Below are positions 23,573 through 32,960 of a stretch of 64,000 nt of DNA, piece by piece. Every line of letters begins with the position of its first letter. Within the stretch, counting starts at the first letter, position 1. Location of the stretch: the NCBI GenBank assembly GCA_029432775.1, contig JAROAZ010000026.1:1-64000 (forward strand). The letters run 5' to 3'. Made by a program: the position numbers and the translations under genes. Below the pieces are notes generated by a model. It had not been told where the DNA came from, ran no database searches, and was given only the letters and a program-made list of their open reading frames with translations. The DNA is from Pontiellaceae bacterium B12227. Its GTDB lineage: Bacteria > Verrucomicrobiota > Kiritimatiellia > Kiritimatiellales > Pontiellaceae.

Positions 23573-26394
23573 TATTGGCTCCCGTATTTCTTGAGCTGTG
23601 CACGAACTTTTTCGGCCAGTGGGTTTGTATTGGTATATGGATCTTCCAGCATGGCCTTCAACGTATTGACGGCATCTTCTTCGCGACCCATTTTAAGCAG
23701 AATATCGGCGGATGCCAGATAGCCTTTAGCCGCCCAATCGCCATCGGCGTAACTCTTAAAGAGCAGATATACCCGCTGATAGAACGAATGTGCCGCCTCA
23801 AGGTCTCCAGCCTCCTGACGGCAGTTCCCCATACCGTACATTGCCTCAGCAAAGAGCGGGCCGCGCCATTCCGGAACGCCCATAACCATGTTGTAGGAAG
23901 CTTCTGCCTCGGTGAGTTTTCCCATTCTGAATTCTGTATCGGCTTTAATGATCTGCGCCCAGCCCATAAAGGCTTCAGCACCGAACATTCCCTGCGCTTC
24001 ATCAATGCTCCAAAGTACCTCTTTATCGTTTTCGTTAGCGAGATGCATATAGGTTTTCGCACGGTACGCATGCCAGAGCAGATCAGATTCCTCGTAATTG
24101 GTTACAAAGTAATCATAAAGACGCTGCATTTCATCCACATTGCCGGTGTCAACTGCAGCATCACACATCAAGGAAAGTGATGCCGGTGTTGTCAGTTTGA
24201 GATCAGTATTGGCTTCCAGCAGTTCTGCTCCCATTGCAGCAGCAATATCATCGCCCTGCAGCAACGCCTGAGCAACCTGAAGGCGCAGGCGCAACACTTC
24301 GTAGCGCGGATCAATGTTCGTCAGCTTCAGTTTGAGCTTAACAGCCAAGCCTTCGCGATCTTCTTCAGAGAGGTGGAAGTTGGCCACTTTCACGAGTTCT
24401 AAAATAATCTTATCCACCCCCTGCTGTTCAGCATCATTACCAAACCGCTCGATAGAGCTCAGGTATGCACTAACAGCATCCTGCACCTGCCCCAGTTCGA
24501 TCTGAGCCTGGCCAATCCAGAATACCGATTCCGCCACGTCCGCTTTTTCTTCCCAGCGATCCATGTAGTAGTTCATCAAATCGATGATTTCCTGCCACTT
24601 ATACTCCAGTTTGTAAACCTTGGCCGCCTGGAAGGCCGCATAAGAGGCCTGCAGAGAAGTGGTTGCTTTATCAATACCTTTCCGATAATCGGTCAGTGCG
24701 CGGTCCAGAGTGTGAGGATCTTCATTTGTTGCTTCTTTAGCCGCTTCGATATCACCCCGCATACTGTACGCTTCCGAAACCAGAACGTCTTCCGGATAAG
24801 TATCAATGAACTTGGTGAAGGCAGCCTCTGCTCCTGTAATCTCTTCAAGACCGAACCGACAAACCCCTTCGCGGAACAGAGCAGCCGAGAGGTGCTCTCC
24901 ATATTCATTTTCAGCCTGATACTGCTCAAAATCTGTCAGAGCATTTTTATAGTCAGCCTGCATCATAAAGGTCATGCCACGATAATAGATGGAATCAGCA
25001 ACGTGCTGGCTCTGTTTGTAATTATCGATAATGACCGAAAACTGTTCGCCGGCTTCTTTGTATTTCCGGTCCTGAAAATAACCAAAGGCGAGCATGTAGT
25101 GCATATCGGACTGAAGAGAAAGTTCATCCTCATCTTGAGTAGCCGGCATACTTTCAATATAGCCGCGCATGCCGATAACACCGCTGAAGTTCTGCTTAAT
25201 CAGATTATCCCGTTCCATCATAGAAAGCAATGTACGCGCATACTGCCCGTCCGGCCGCTCTTCCAGATAGAGAATAATCCGTTCTTCAGCCCGTTCGACC
25301 TGACTGATATCATAGAGGATCAGTACTGACTGAAGCATGGAAGCTTCCCCGATTTCACTCGTACGGTCTTTTTTATAGAGCTCATCAAACAGGACATAGC
25401 CTTCCCAGTAACGCTTAACTTCAGCGTAAATCTGACCAATGCGGAAGGTTACTTCATCCTCATAGGCAGGAAGTTCCTCGAGGGTCTTCTTGGACTCTTT
25501 GATGTCGGTAATTTCAGTGCGGCGCTCTTCAATATCACCCTCCGGAATACCGCGCTTAATATCAGCTTCCAGTTTACTGGTAAGTTTTTCGATGCGAACA
25601 TCCGCAAACTCGAGAAGTTTTTCACGAGGCAGAACCATACGGTACAGCAACAGGGCGTTAAGGAAGTCGTCATCCTCGAAACGGGCTTTACCCGCTTTCA
25701 TCAGCGTAAGGTTGAGCGAGATGTCGTATTTTGAATCGGTACGGTAAATGCGAGGAATCCAGCCGAACAGTTCACGCCAGCTTTCAGCTTCAACCAATGC
25801 ACGTACAATCATGATCTGACACAGACCTTCCACGCGGGGATCTTTGGCATTTTTAGCGGCGTAACCGAGCGGTTCAACAGCCTCAGCCCACTTCTCCTGA
25901 CGGAAACGGGCCTGACCCAGTAAGAGATTTGCATTATACAAATCTTCTTTTTCCAAATCCGGAAGAGCCAACAGCCGCATCGCCAGTTCTTCAATTTTAT
26001 CCCACTCCTGAGTATCAAAGAACCCCTGAGCCATCATGCGTAATGCCATGCGCTCCTTTTTACGCGGTTCATTCTCAAGGTAGGTTTCCAGAACGGTCAC
26101 ACCGGCTGGCGCATCGCCCACCTGGTAATACGCACGTGCCAGTTGGAAACGGCAGGTCTGCGCGGTATCCCGACCCTGCGGATCTGTTAGAGGTCCGGTA
26201 CGGTTGATTACCTCAATCAGAGCTGGTATTGCTCCGCGATAATCACCGCGTTGCAACATACGGTCTGCGCTACCAACAAGGTCGGTAATCCCCATAGACG
26301 AATAATCCTGGGCCACAGCAACGCCGGATGATAGCGCAACAGCAACCAAAGTTGCCTTTAACGCATGTCCGTAAGAACGGCAGAGAAACTTCAT
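23572..26394 (-). CDS. Giant secreted TPR-repeat protein (940 aa), Exb module 1
   Basis: A 940-residue protein. The signal peptide (about residues 1-28, ending SGVAVAQ) is followed by helical repeats along the entire length. Recognisable TPR-like units include GDYRGAIPALIEVINRT, RKYKEAGEQFSVIIDNYKQS, ADYKNALTDFEQYQAEN and GDLEAAHSFYQRVYLLFKSY. Proteins with this pattern are envelope scaffolds. It is the first gene of the six-gene module. Its best partner in this window is the 950-residue protein at 60206-63058, matching for example in NALLLYRMVLPREKL versus KALLLYRLVLTKADL. A palindrome lies in its 5' leader. Confidence 0.85.
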   Translation of the reverse strand: MKFLCRSYGHALKATLVAVALSSGVAVAQDYSSMGITDLVGSADRMLQRGDYRGAIPALIEVINRTGPLTDPQGRDTAQTCRFQLARAYYQVGDAPAGVTVLETYLENEPRKKERMALRMMAQGFFDTQEWDKIEELAMRLLALPDLEKEDLYNANLLLGQARFRQEKWAEAVEPLGYAAKNAKDPRVEGLCQIMIVRALVEAESWRELFGWIPRIYRTDSKYDISLNLTLMKAGKARFEDDDFLNALLLYRMVLPREKLLEFADVRIEKLTSKLEADIKRGIPEGDIEERRTEITDIKESKKTLEELPAYEDEVTFRIGQIYAEVKRYWEGYVLFDELYKKDRTSEIGEASMLQSVLILYDISQVERAEERIILYLEERPDGQYARTLLSMMERDNLIKQNFSGVIGMRGYIESMPATQDEDELSLQSDMHYMLAFGYFQDRKYKEAGEQFSVIIDNYKQSQHVADSIYYRGMTFMMQADYKNALTDFEQYQAENEYGEHLSAALFREGVCRFGLEEITGAEAAFTKFIDTYPEDVLVSEAYSMRGDIEAAKEATNEDPHTLDRALTDYRKGIDKATTSLQASYAAFQAAKVYKLEYKWQEIIDLMNYYMDRWEEKADVAESVFWIGQAQIELGQVQDAVSAYLSSIERFGNDAEQQGVDKIILELVKVANFHLSEEDREGLAVKLKLKLTNIDPRYEVLRLRLQVAQALLQGDDIAAAMGAELLEANTDLKLTTPASLSLMCDAAVDTGNVDEMQRLYDYFVTNYEESDLLWHAYRAKTYMHLANENDKEVLWSIDEAQGMFGAEAFMGWAQIIKADTEFRMGKLTEAEASYNMVMGVPEWRGPLFAEAMYGMGNCRQEAGDLEAAHSFYQRVYLLFKSYADGDWAAKGYLASADILLKMGREEDAVNTLKAMLEDPYTNTNPLAEKVRAQLKKYGSQ

Positions 26395-26811
26395 ATACTT
26401 ACCCCTCGTTACATAGTAACAAAAAAATCAGATAACCTTTCAGCTATCAAACCCGACCGGAGAGCGCACTCAACCCGGTTCGAAACACAATAATTGCGAT
26501 TCGTGACAGACTATTATCCTTAGGAAACAATTCAAGCCTATAAGCCAAAAAAAGAAGCATACACGGGCCATTCAGGCGCGTCCTGCCTGTTTCATAATTG
26601 TGTTGCCTACATAGCAATCTTCAGGCCGACAGCTCAGATATTTCAATTGCTCCAGACCCCGAAAACGTATCCCCCTGCAAAGCAACACAATCGGAATTAA
26701 GGGTAAAAATGGTCCAACTTCAGCTCTCAAGACAAATCCCGGCATCCGAATCGTACAAAAAGGGAATAATGGCTGCCCCTGATAGCTCTGCGGACAGGCC
26801 AAAAAAATTTA
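26395..26811. other. Leader and promoter region of Exb module 1
   Basis: No gene is supported; the minus-strand frame 26572-26802 has no RBS or family features. The only clear structure is the palindrome GTTAC-ATA-GTAAC at 26408-26420, next to seven A, 14 bp upstream of the TPR start. A GAGGGG RBS follows. The upstream antiporter gene has no obvious terminator here. Confidence 0.4.
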
Positions 26812-28062
26812 TTAACGGCTGGCTGTAACCGCTTCTACAGCAGAAAAAGAGGCTTCTTCGTCCTGCTTGAGGGTTCGTTCCCCCACCAGCTTAATCGCCA
26901 GAGCGCCTAGAGGGGCCGTGAATAGGATACTCATGACAGCAACTGCAAGAATCACATTCCCCGGAGCGGTACCCATCCCGGCGGCCTGCATAGCCATCAG
27001 AGGAACCGCGCCGATTGCAGCCTGCACGGTTGCTTTCGGCCAATAGGAAACCACAGCAAACAGACGCTCTCTCATATTTAAAGGACTTTTAATCAATGAG
27101 ATCATCACACCGACACTTCGTGCCGCAAGCCCGCAGACAATCACTGCAAGGCCGGAAAGCCCCGTTTGCCAGGCCAGAGCAACATCCACCTGAGCCCCGA
27201 CCAGCGTAAACAGCATGATCGATGCAAAAACCCAGAGTTTCCCAAGTTTGGAAGAAATTTCATGCGCCATCCGCTCGCGCTTTTCGAGGATAATAAAACC
27301 CGTCGCCATCACGGCCAGCAAAGCCGCAAAGGGAACCCCAACGTCTTCAAGCAGATACTGAACGCGGACCAAAAGAATAGAAACCCCGATCACAATCATG
27401 GTCCGTTTGGTGGCCCGGGGATTGAACCGTTCAAAAACCTTCAGCAAGACAACGCCGATAATCAACCCGACCGCAATGCCCGCAACAATCGACACCGGAA
27501 TCCCGGCAAACTTCATGAGCACATTATCTGACGAACCGGTATAGAAACCCAGAAAAACCGAAAAGATAACAATGGCGACCACATCATCGAGCGATGCCGC
27601 AGCAAGGATCATCGTTGGAATCCCCTTCTTCGCCCCCATCTTCCGCTTAATGAAGCTAATCATCATCGGCACCACCACGGCCGGCGAAACCGCCGCAACA
27701 ATGAATCCGAGCATGGCCGACTCCAAATGCGTCAGCGGAAGAAACTTCGGGCCGATCAGCGCAATCGTTCCGCCCTCAAGAATTCCGGGAATAAACGACA
27801 TCAGTAGCGCCTGCACCCCGACCCGGTTCAGCACATCGCGGCTCAGCTCAAACCCGGCCCGCAGCAGAATAATGATCAGCGCAATCATCCGAAGGTCGGA
27901 AGAGGCCTCCAAAAAGCCCGGCTCCATCAGGTTCAACACAAATGGACCGAAAATAACGCCAAGAAATAACATGCCGAGCAAGCCCGGCATCCGTAATTTA
28001 CGGAACACCCAATCCGCCAGCAAACCCAGCAGGATCATCTCGGCAATGCTGACCGCCATCAT
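26812..28062 (-). CDS. Cation:proton antiporter (CPA family)
   Basis: A 416-residue protein with about 12-13 helices. It starts MMAVSIAEMILLGLLADWVF. Conserved segments are GLLGMLFLGVIFGPFVLN near residue 30, RAGFELSRDVLNRVG near 68, AAVSPAVVVPMMISF near 122 and AAASLDDVVAIVIFSVFLGF near 153. The DD pair is the ion-binding region of CPA-type exchangers. It overlaps the hldD stop by 4 bp (ATGA), so it is translationally coupled to heptose synthesis genes, an unusual partner. It differs from the NhaP-like protein at 13581-14813 and is not a recent duplicate. Confidence 0.88.
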   Translation of the reverse strand: MMAVSIAEMILLGLLADWVFRKLRMPGLLGMLFLGVIFGPFVLNLMEPGFLEASSDLRMIALIIILLRAGFELSRDVLNRVGVQALLMSFIPGILEGGTIALIGPKFLPLTHLESAMLGFIVAAVSPAVVVPMMISFIKRKMGAKKGIPTMILAAASLDDVVAIVIFSVFLGFYTGSSDNVLMKFAGIPVSIVAGIAVGLIIGVVLLKVFERFNPRATKRTMIVIGVSILLVRVQYLLEDVGVPFAALLAVMATGFIILEKRERMAHEISSKLGKLWVFASIMLFTLVGAQVDVALAWQTGLSGLAVIVCGLAARSVGVMISLIKSPLNMRERLFAVVSYWPKATVQAAIGAVPLMAMQAAGMGTAPGNVILAVAVMSILFTAPLGALAIKLVGERTLKQDEEASFSAVEAVTASR

Positions 28063-29024
28063 TCAGTCATCAGATAATTCTGCACATAATCCGCCACGCC
28101 ATCCTCAAGCGCCGTAAACTCGGCATCATAACCGACCGACCGCAATTTGGTCAGATCCGCCTGCGTGTGATACTGATATTTTCCCTGCAGATGCTCCGGC
28201 ATATCGATAAAGGTGATATTCGTCTCGCGACCCATCGCCGTGAAAACCGACGAAACCAGATCAACCCACGTGCGTGGCGTTCCGGTTCCGCAATTAAAGA
28301 CGCCGCCCGCCTGGCGGTTTTCACCAAACCAGAGCGTCTCATTCACCGCATCTTTCACATATACAAAGTCACGAACCTGCTCGCCATCCTTGTAATCCGG
28401 ACGGTGCGATTTAAAGAGCTTCACTTCGCCGGTTTCCAATATCTGGAAATAGGATTTATGGATCACCGAACGCATATCGTCTTTGTGCGCTTCGCCGGGA
28501 CCGTATACATTAAAATATTTCATACCGGCGATCTGCCCCGCAATCCCCTCTTTCAAGGCCCAGAGATCAAACATGTGCTTGGAATATCCATACATATTCA
28601 GCGGCTTAAACTTCGGCGTCTCTTCGTCGGCATCGGAATAACCCAGATTGCCATCGCCATAGGTCGCCGCACTGGAGGCATAAACAAAGCGCACATCATT
28701 TTCCAGACAGGTTTCGCACAGGGCCCGGGTATAGCCATAGTTGTTTTCAGCCAGATAGTCGGCATCCTTCTCGGTCGTCGCACTGCAGGCACCCAGATGA
28801 TAAACCGCCTCAACCTCATTCAGAAGCCCGTCGCCGATCACGGTAAACAGATCGCCCTTATCGAGATAATCCTCATAGCGCAGGCCGACCAGGTTTTTCC
28901 ACTTTTCGCCCATACCCAGCGAATCGACGATCAGAATATCGTCCTCCCCGCGCGCATTCAGCTCTTTAACAATGTTGCTGCCGATAAATCCGGCCCCGCC
29001 CGTTACAATGTGTTTAATACTCAT
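28059..29024 (-). CDS. hldD: ADP-L-glycero-D-manno-heptose 6-epimerase
   Basis: A 321-residue short-chain dehydrogenase-type epimerase. The NADP site is GGAGFIGSNIVKELNARG at residues 9-26. YASSAATYGDG near 114 and YGYSKHMFDLW near 145 provide the Ser/Tyr/Lys triad. AGMKYFNVYGPGEAHKDDMRS is the HldD-type substrate loop. It converts ADP-D,D-heptose to ADP-L,D-heptose for the LPS inner core. It lies 24 bp after rfaE2 and overlaps the antiporter gene. Confidence 0.92.
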   Translation of the reverse strand: MSIKHIVTGGAGFIGSNIVKELNARGEDDILIVDSLGMGEKWKNLVGLRYEDYLDKGDLFTVIGDGLLNEVEAVYHLGACSATTEKDADYLAENNYGYTRALCETCLENDVRFVYASSAATYGDGNLGYSDADEETPKFKPLNMYGYSKHMFDLWALKEGIAGQIAGMKYFNVYGPGEAHKDDMRSVIHKSYFQILETGEVKLFKSHRPDYKDGEQVRDFVYVKDAVNETLWFGENRQAGGVFNCGTGTPRTWVDLVSSVFTAMGRETNITFIDMPEHLQGKYQYHTQADLTKLRSVGYDAEFTALEDGVADYVQNYLMTE

Positions 29025-29048
29025 ATCAAATCCGTCCTATCTGTCAGA

Positions 29049-29552
29049 TCAATCCGATCCGCCCTCTTTCCCGTAAACTTCCAGAATGCGCCCAATAACA
29101 TTGGTAGTGGAGCGACCTTCCACCATTTTTGCCAGCACCACTTTTCCGCCGGCGGCCTCGACCTCTTCGCGACCGGAAACATAGTGGGCCCAATCCTCGC
29201 CCTTCACGAGCACGTCCGGTAGCAGCTCTGCAATCATTTCGCGCGGCTCGTCCTCATCGAACAGCACCACATAGTCGATGCACTCCAGCGCGGCAATCAC
29301 GCGGGCGCGGTCCTCCTCGCAGACAATCGGGCGGTCATCGCCTTTGTTCCGCCGCACCGAAGCATCAGAGTTCATTCCCAGCACCAGCACATCGCCCTGC
29401 TGCCGGGTAAACTGCAGATAGGTCACATGGCCGGGATGCAGAATATCGAAACACCCGTTCGTAAACGCGACCACCGTCCCCTGCTCTTTTAAACGCGCCC
29501 GTTCAGCCACCATCTGCTCGCGGGTCAGAATCTTGTCTTCAAAATTTCTCAT
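29049..29552 (-). CDS. rfaE2: D-glycero-beta-D-manno-heptose 1-phosphate adenylyltransferase
   Basis: 167 residues from the ATG at 29552 (MRNFEDKILTREQMVAER). The cytidylyltransferase-like fold is marked by FTNGCFDILHPGHVTYL near residue 30, GDDRPIVCEEDRARVIAAL near 70 and the C-terminal GRSTTNVIGRI. Only the nucleotidyltransferase half of bifunctional HldE is present, so the kinase half must be a separate gene elsewhere. The longer frame to 29618 reads through repeat sequence. The RBS region (GGAAGAGAG) overlaps an iterated palindrome at 29561-29575. Confidence 0.9.
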   Translation of the reverse strand: MRNFEDKILTREQMVAERARLKEQGTVVAFTNGCFDILHPGHVTYLQFTRQQGDVLVLGMNSDASVRRNKGDDRPIVCEEDRARVIAALECIDYVVLFDEDEPREMIAELLPDVLVKGEDWAHYVSGREEVEAAGGKVVLAKMVEGRSTTNVIGRILEVYGKEGGSD

Positions 29553-29560
29553 AAGCTCTC

Positions 29561-29692
29561 TTCCAATGGTTGGAAACCTCCGTTTCCAAGGTCTGGAAAA
29601 CATGACGTTTTCTTCCAATCATTGGAAGCCGGAAAAAAAGAAAGGCGGGATGGTCTTCGACCATACCCGCCTGCAACTTCCAACCTCTGGAA
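29561..29692. repeat. Cluster of four iterated palindromes
   Basis: TTCCAATGGTTGGAA (29561-29575), TTCCAAGGTCTGGAA (29584-29598), TTCCAATCATTGGAA (29613-29627) and TTCCAACCTCTGGAA (29678-29692). All four share TTCCAA on the left. They surround the terminator of the fatty-acid operon and occupy nearly the whole rfaE2-fabF gap. Confidence 0.88.
29629..29672 (-). terminator. Terminator of the fatty-acid synthesis operon
   Basis: On the minus strand AGGCGGG-TATGGTC-GAA-GACCAT-CCCGCCT gives about 13 paired bases with a one-base bulge, followed by TTTCTTTTTTT. It separates the fab operon from rfaE2-hldD. Confidence 0.88.
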
Positions 29693-29694
29693 CT

Positions 29695-30939
29695 TTAGTT
29701 CTTTTTAAAACAGAGGGTGGCGTTATGCCCGCCGAAACCGAGCGAATTGCTCAGTGCAGCGTTGATTTCCATTTCGCGAGCGACGTTCGGGACATAGTCC
29801 AGGTCGCACTCGGGGTCGGGATTGGTGAGATTGATCGTCGGCGGCGCAATGCCGTCGCGAATCGCCAACGCACAGATGGCCGCTTCCACCCCGCCGGCCG
29901 CGCCAAGCATGTGCCCGGTCATCGACTTGGTGGAGCTGACAGCCGTTTTATAGGCTTTCTCTTCACCGAGCGCCTTCTTAATGGCAATCGTTTCACCCTT
30001 ATCGTTGTAATAGGTCGAGGTTCCGTGGGCATTGACATAATCAATATCATCCGGAGTCAAACCGGCATCCTTGATCGCCAGCTTCATGCCGCGAGCAGCC
30101 TGCTCGGCTTCTTCGGCCGGAGCCGTGATGTGGTAGGCATCGCCGGTTCGACCATATCCAGCTGCTTCACAGTAAATCGTAGCGCCGCGGGCCAGTGCAT
30201 GCTCTTCGGATTCGAGAACAATAATGCCCGCTCCTTCGGACATCACAAATCCGTCGCGTTCTTTATCGAACGGGCGGGATGCACCTTCGGGATCGTCGTT
30301 GCGGCGGCTGGTGGCGCGGAGTGCGGCAAAGCCGGCAACGCCCAGCATGGCAACAGATGCTTCGGATCCGCCGGCAATCATCACATCGGCATCGCCGTAC
30401 TGAATGATGCGCATGGCCTCGCCGATGGAGTGTGTACCGGATGCACAGGCACTGGTTACACAGAAATTGGGGCCTTTAAAGCCATATTTGATCGAAACAT
30501 ATCCCGAGAGGATATTGGTGATCATCTGAGGGATGAGCTGCGGGGAAACGCGGCGCGGGCCCTTTTCATAGGCCTTAAGACATTCGTTCTGCATGTACTG
30601 CATGCCGCCGATTCCTGAACTGGCAATCACGCCTACGCGCTCCAGATCAAGTTCATCTATTTTCAGGCCGGCGTCTTCGATGGCCAGGTCCGAAGCAGCA
30701 ACGCCCCAGATCGAAAAGGGATCCATCTTGCGGACATCTTTTTTTGCAACATGTTTTTCAACGTCGAGATCCCGGATTTCTCCGCCAATCTGTACGGGAT
30801 AGTTTTCGATATCGTCCATGCCTTGAACAGGTCCGATACCGGATTTTCCGCTTTTAATGCCTTCCCAGAACGCATTCAGTTCACTTGCGACCGGCGATAC
30901 CACACCTAGTCCGGTTATCACTACTTTACGTCCACTCAT
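29695..30939 (-). CDS. fabF: 3-oxoacyl-[acyl-carrier-protein] synthase II
   Basis: A 414-residue condensing enzyme. It starts MSGRKVVITGLGVVSPVA. The catalytic Cys lies in VTSACASGTHSIGEAM near residue 164. The two His residues lie in NAHGTSTYYND near 305 and TGHMLGAAGGVEA near 342. The C-terminus (SNSLGFGGHNATL) is typical of FabF. It elongates acyl-ACP chains and is last in the operon, 88 bp after acpP behind a large hairpin. Confidence 0.96.
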   Translation of the reverse strand: MSGRKVVITGLGVVSPVASELNAFWEGIKSGKSGIGPVQGMDDIENYPVQIGGEIRDLDVEKHVAKKDVRKMDPFSIWGVAASDLAIEDAGLKIDELDLERVGVIASSGIGGMQYMQNECLKAYEKGPRRVSPQLIPQMITNILSGYVSIKYGFKGPNFCVTSACASGTHSIGEAMRIIQYGDADVMIAGGSEASVAMLGVAGFAALRATSRRNDDPEGASRPFDKERDGFVMSEGAGIIVLESEEHALARGATIYCEAAGYGRTGDAYHITAPAEEAEQAARGMKLAIKDAGLTPDDIDYVNAHGTSTYYNDKGETIAIKKALGEEKAYKTAVSSTKSMTGHMLGAAGGVEAAICALAIRDGIAPPTINLTNPDPECDLDYVPNVAREMEINAALSNSLGFGGHNATLCFKKN

Positions 30940-30970
30940 TTCCCGTACCTCGAAATTATTTTATATCATA

Positions 30971-31008
30971 AATGGCCGGAATACCCTCATTCGAGTGTTC
31001 CGGCCATT
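30971..31008 (-). terminator. Large hairpin between acpP and fabF
   Basis: AATGGCCGGAA pairs perfectly with TTCCGGCCATT (11 bp) with a partly paired inner region. The downstream strand (TATGATATAAAA) is AU-rich without a clean U-run. It probably acts as a partial terminator or RNA-stability element that lets acpP be expressed above fabF. Confidence 0.6.
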
Positions 31009-31027
31009 CAAAAATCAAAACGCTGGT

Positions 31028-31264
31028 CTATTCAAAACCTTTTTCAGTCAGGTAGCTGATAACGCCACCAACAGAAGTCAGTTTTTCAGCATCTTCGTCC
31101 GGAATTTCCGCACCGAATTCTTCTTCAAATGCCATTACGAGCTCAACGGTATCAAGTGAGTCAGCACCGAGGTCTTCAATGAAAGAAGCTTCAGTAGTAA
31201 CCTGGTCCGCGTTCACGCCCAGCTGTTCAACAATGATATCTTTTACTTTATCTGCAAGTGCCAT
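31028..31264 (-). CDS. acpP: Acyl carrier protein
   Basis: A 78-residue acidic protein with the phosphopantetheine attachment motif EDLGADSLDTVELVMAFEEE; Ser36 is the modified residue. The length and the helical-bundle pattern fit AcpP exactly. It carries growing acyl chains for FabD, FabH, FabG and FabF encoded around it. Confidence 0.97.
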   Translation of the reverse strand: MALADKVKDIIVEQLGVNADQVTTEASFIEDLGADSLDTVELVMAFEEEFGAEIPDEDAEKLTSVGGVISYLTEKGFE

Positions 31265-31301
31265 TTCTATTCTCCTTATTCCTAGGTTTACACAATAAAC
31301 A

Positions 31302-32045
31302 TTACATTACCATGCCGCCGCATGTCGAGAGGACTTGCCCTGTAACATATGCGGAGGCATCACTAGCCAAAAACAGTACAACATTCGCAATATCTTCCGG
31401 CTCACCGAAACGGTTCAACGGAATCAGCTCTTTCATTTTCGCCTGAACCTCATCATCCAACGCATCGGTCATGGCCGTGCGGATGAAGCCCGGTGCAACC
31501 GCATTACAGCGGACGTTCCGGGAGGCCAATTCCTTCGCAACCGTCTTGCTGAAGGAAATCACCCCTCCTTTAGAGGCGGCATAGTTCGCCTGACCGGCAT
31601 TGCCCATCAGACCGATCACCGAAGCAATGTTCACAATGGTGCCGGAACGCTGCTTCATCATACCGCGCATAGCGGCTTTGGTGCAGAGGAAAACCCCCTT
31701 CAGGTTCACATTCAGAACCGCATCCCAGTCGTCCTCGCTCATACGCATCAGCAGGCCGTCTTTCGTGATGCCGGCATTATTCACCAGAACATCAATTTTA
31801 CCGAAATCTTTGGTAATGGCTTTAATGCCGGCCTTCACGCTTTCGCCTTCAGCCACATTTACGCCATAGCATTCAACCCTGCGGCCGGTCGCCTTAACTT
31901 TTCCTGCTGTTTCTTCAAGCCATTCAGCATTGAGGTCGCACAGCGCAATATCAGCACCGGCCTCAGCAAGCTTCACCGCAATGGCCTGTCCCAGGCCGCG
32001 AGCAGCACCGGTTACCACAGCAACTTTATCGTTCAATTCAAACAT
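31302..32045 (-). CDS. fabG: 3-oxoacyl-[acyl-carrier-protein] reductase
   Basis: A 247-residue short-chain dehydrogenase. The NADPH-binding motif TGAARGLGQAIAVKL is near residue 12, NNAGITKDGLLMRM near 88 is FabG-specific, and the catalytic YAASKGG is near 152 with an Ser in VNIASVIG. The C-terminal YVTGQVLSTCGGMVM is typical. It reduces beta-ketoacyl-ACP and lies between fabD and acpP in the operon. Confidence 0.96.
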   Translation of the reverse strand: MFELNDKVAVVTGAARGLGQAIAVKLAEAGADIALCDLNAEWLEETAGKVKATGRRVECYGVNVAEGESVKAGIKAITKDFGKIDVLVNNAGITKDGLLMRMSEDDWDAVLNVNLKGVFLCTKAAMRGMMKQRSGTIVNIASVIGLMGNAGQANYAASKGGVISFSKTVAKELASRNVRCNAVAPGFIRTAMTDALDDEVQAKMKELIPLNRFGEPEDIANVVLFLASDASAYVTGQVLSTCGGMVM

Positions 32046-32054
32046 GTATTTCCC

Positions 32055-32960
32055 CTATTCCTTTTCCAGATCAGAAAGTTGGCCGATGTTACGGACTGCG
32101 ACCGTCTTGTCAATACGCTTTATAAGACCGGCCAGCACCTTGCCCGGACCACACTCAACAATTTCTTCAACACCATCAGCTGCAAGCTTCTGAACCGAAG
32201 CCACCCACTGAACGGAAGATGTGATCTGTTTTACCATGTTGTTCTGAATATCCGCATCAACATGTGTGCCGGCCGTTACATTCGAAAGCACCGGCTTCGC
32301 AGGGGAGCCCAGCTCCACACCCGCAAGAAAATCATTCATCTTATCTGCCGCAGGCTGCATCAGCGGCGAATGGAAGGCCCCCGCCACCGGAAGCCGAATT
32401 GCGCGCTTGGCACCGGCTTCCCTGCATAACTCTTCCGCTTTTTCAATCGACTCGGCCGTACCGGACAGCACCGTCTGGGCCAGCGAGTTAAAGTTAGCCA
32501 CGTGACATCCGGCTTCCGCCGCAATTTCCACCAGCTTATCGCCATCCAGATTCATTACCGCAAGCATTGCACCCGGATTTTCCTCGCAGGCGGCCTGCAT
32601 AAACTCACCGCGGGCCTTCAGAATTTTAATCGTGTCTTCAAAACTCACAACGCCCGCCACATAAAGCGCAGTCCACTCGCCGAGACTGTGACCGGCAAGC
32701 ACATCAAATTCGAGATCAGGCTGCTTTAGTTCCAATGCCTGGAAAGCCGCCGCGCTGGCCACAAAAATTCCGAGCTGTGCGTGATTCGACTTATTGAGCT
32801 CTTCCTGCGGGCCGTCAAAACAGATCGAACTCAGATCATATCCAAGAATTTCGTTAGCCTGATCAAACAGTGCCTTGCACTCCGGAATGGCATCTGCGAG
32901 GTCCCTGCCCATTCCGACCACTTGCGATCCCTGTCCGGGAAATACGATTGCTCTTTTCAT
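32055..32960 (-). CDS. fabD: Malonyl-CoA:ACP transacylase
   Basis: 301 residues from the ATG at 32960, whose A is the last base of the fabH stop (TAATG). Motifs are FPGQGSQVVGMGRDL at the N-terminus, GHSLGEWTALYVAG with the nucleophilic Ser near residue 92, and GAFHSPLMQPA with the catalytic His near 200. It loads malonyl groups onto AcpP. A near-consensus iterated palindrome (32730-32744) encodes FQALE. Confidence 0.96.
   Translation of the reverse strand: MKRAIVFPGQGSQVVGMGRDLADAIPECKALFDQANEILGYDLSSICFDGPQEELNKSNHAQLGIFVASAAAFQALELKQPDLEFDVLAGHSLGEWTALYVAGVVSFEDTIKILKARGEFMQAACEENPGAMLAVMNLDGDKLVEIAAEAGCHVANFNSLAQTVLSGTAESIEKAEELCREAGAKRAIRLPVAGAFHSPLMQPAADKMNDFLAGVELGSPAKPVLSNVTAGTHVDADIQNNMVKQITSSVQWVASVQKLAADGVEEIVECGPGKVLAGLIKRIDKTVAVRNIGQLSDLEKE

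Noticed and set aside
26572..26802. 76-residue minus-strand frame in the leader region of Exb module 1
   Set aside because: No RBS, Cys/Pro-rich random-like composition and no supporting context.
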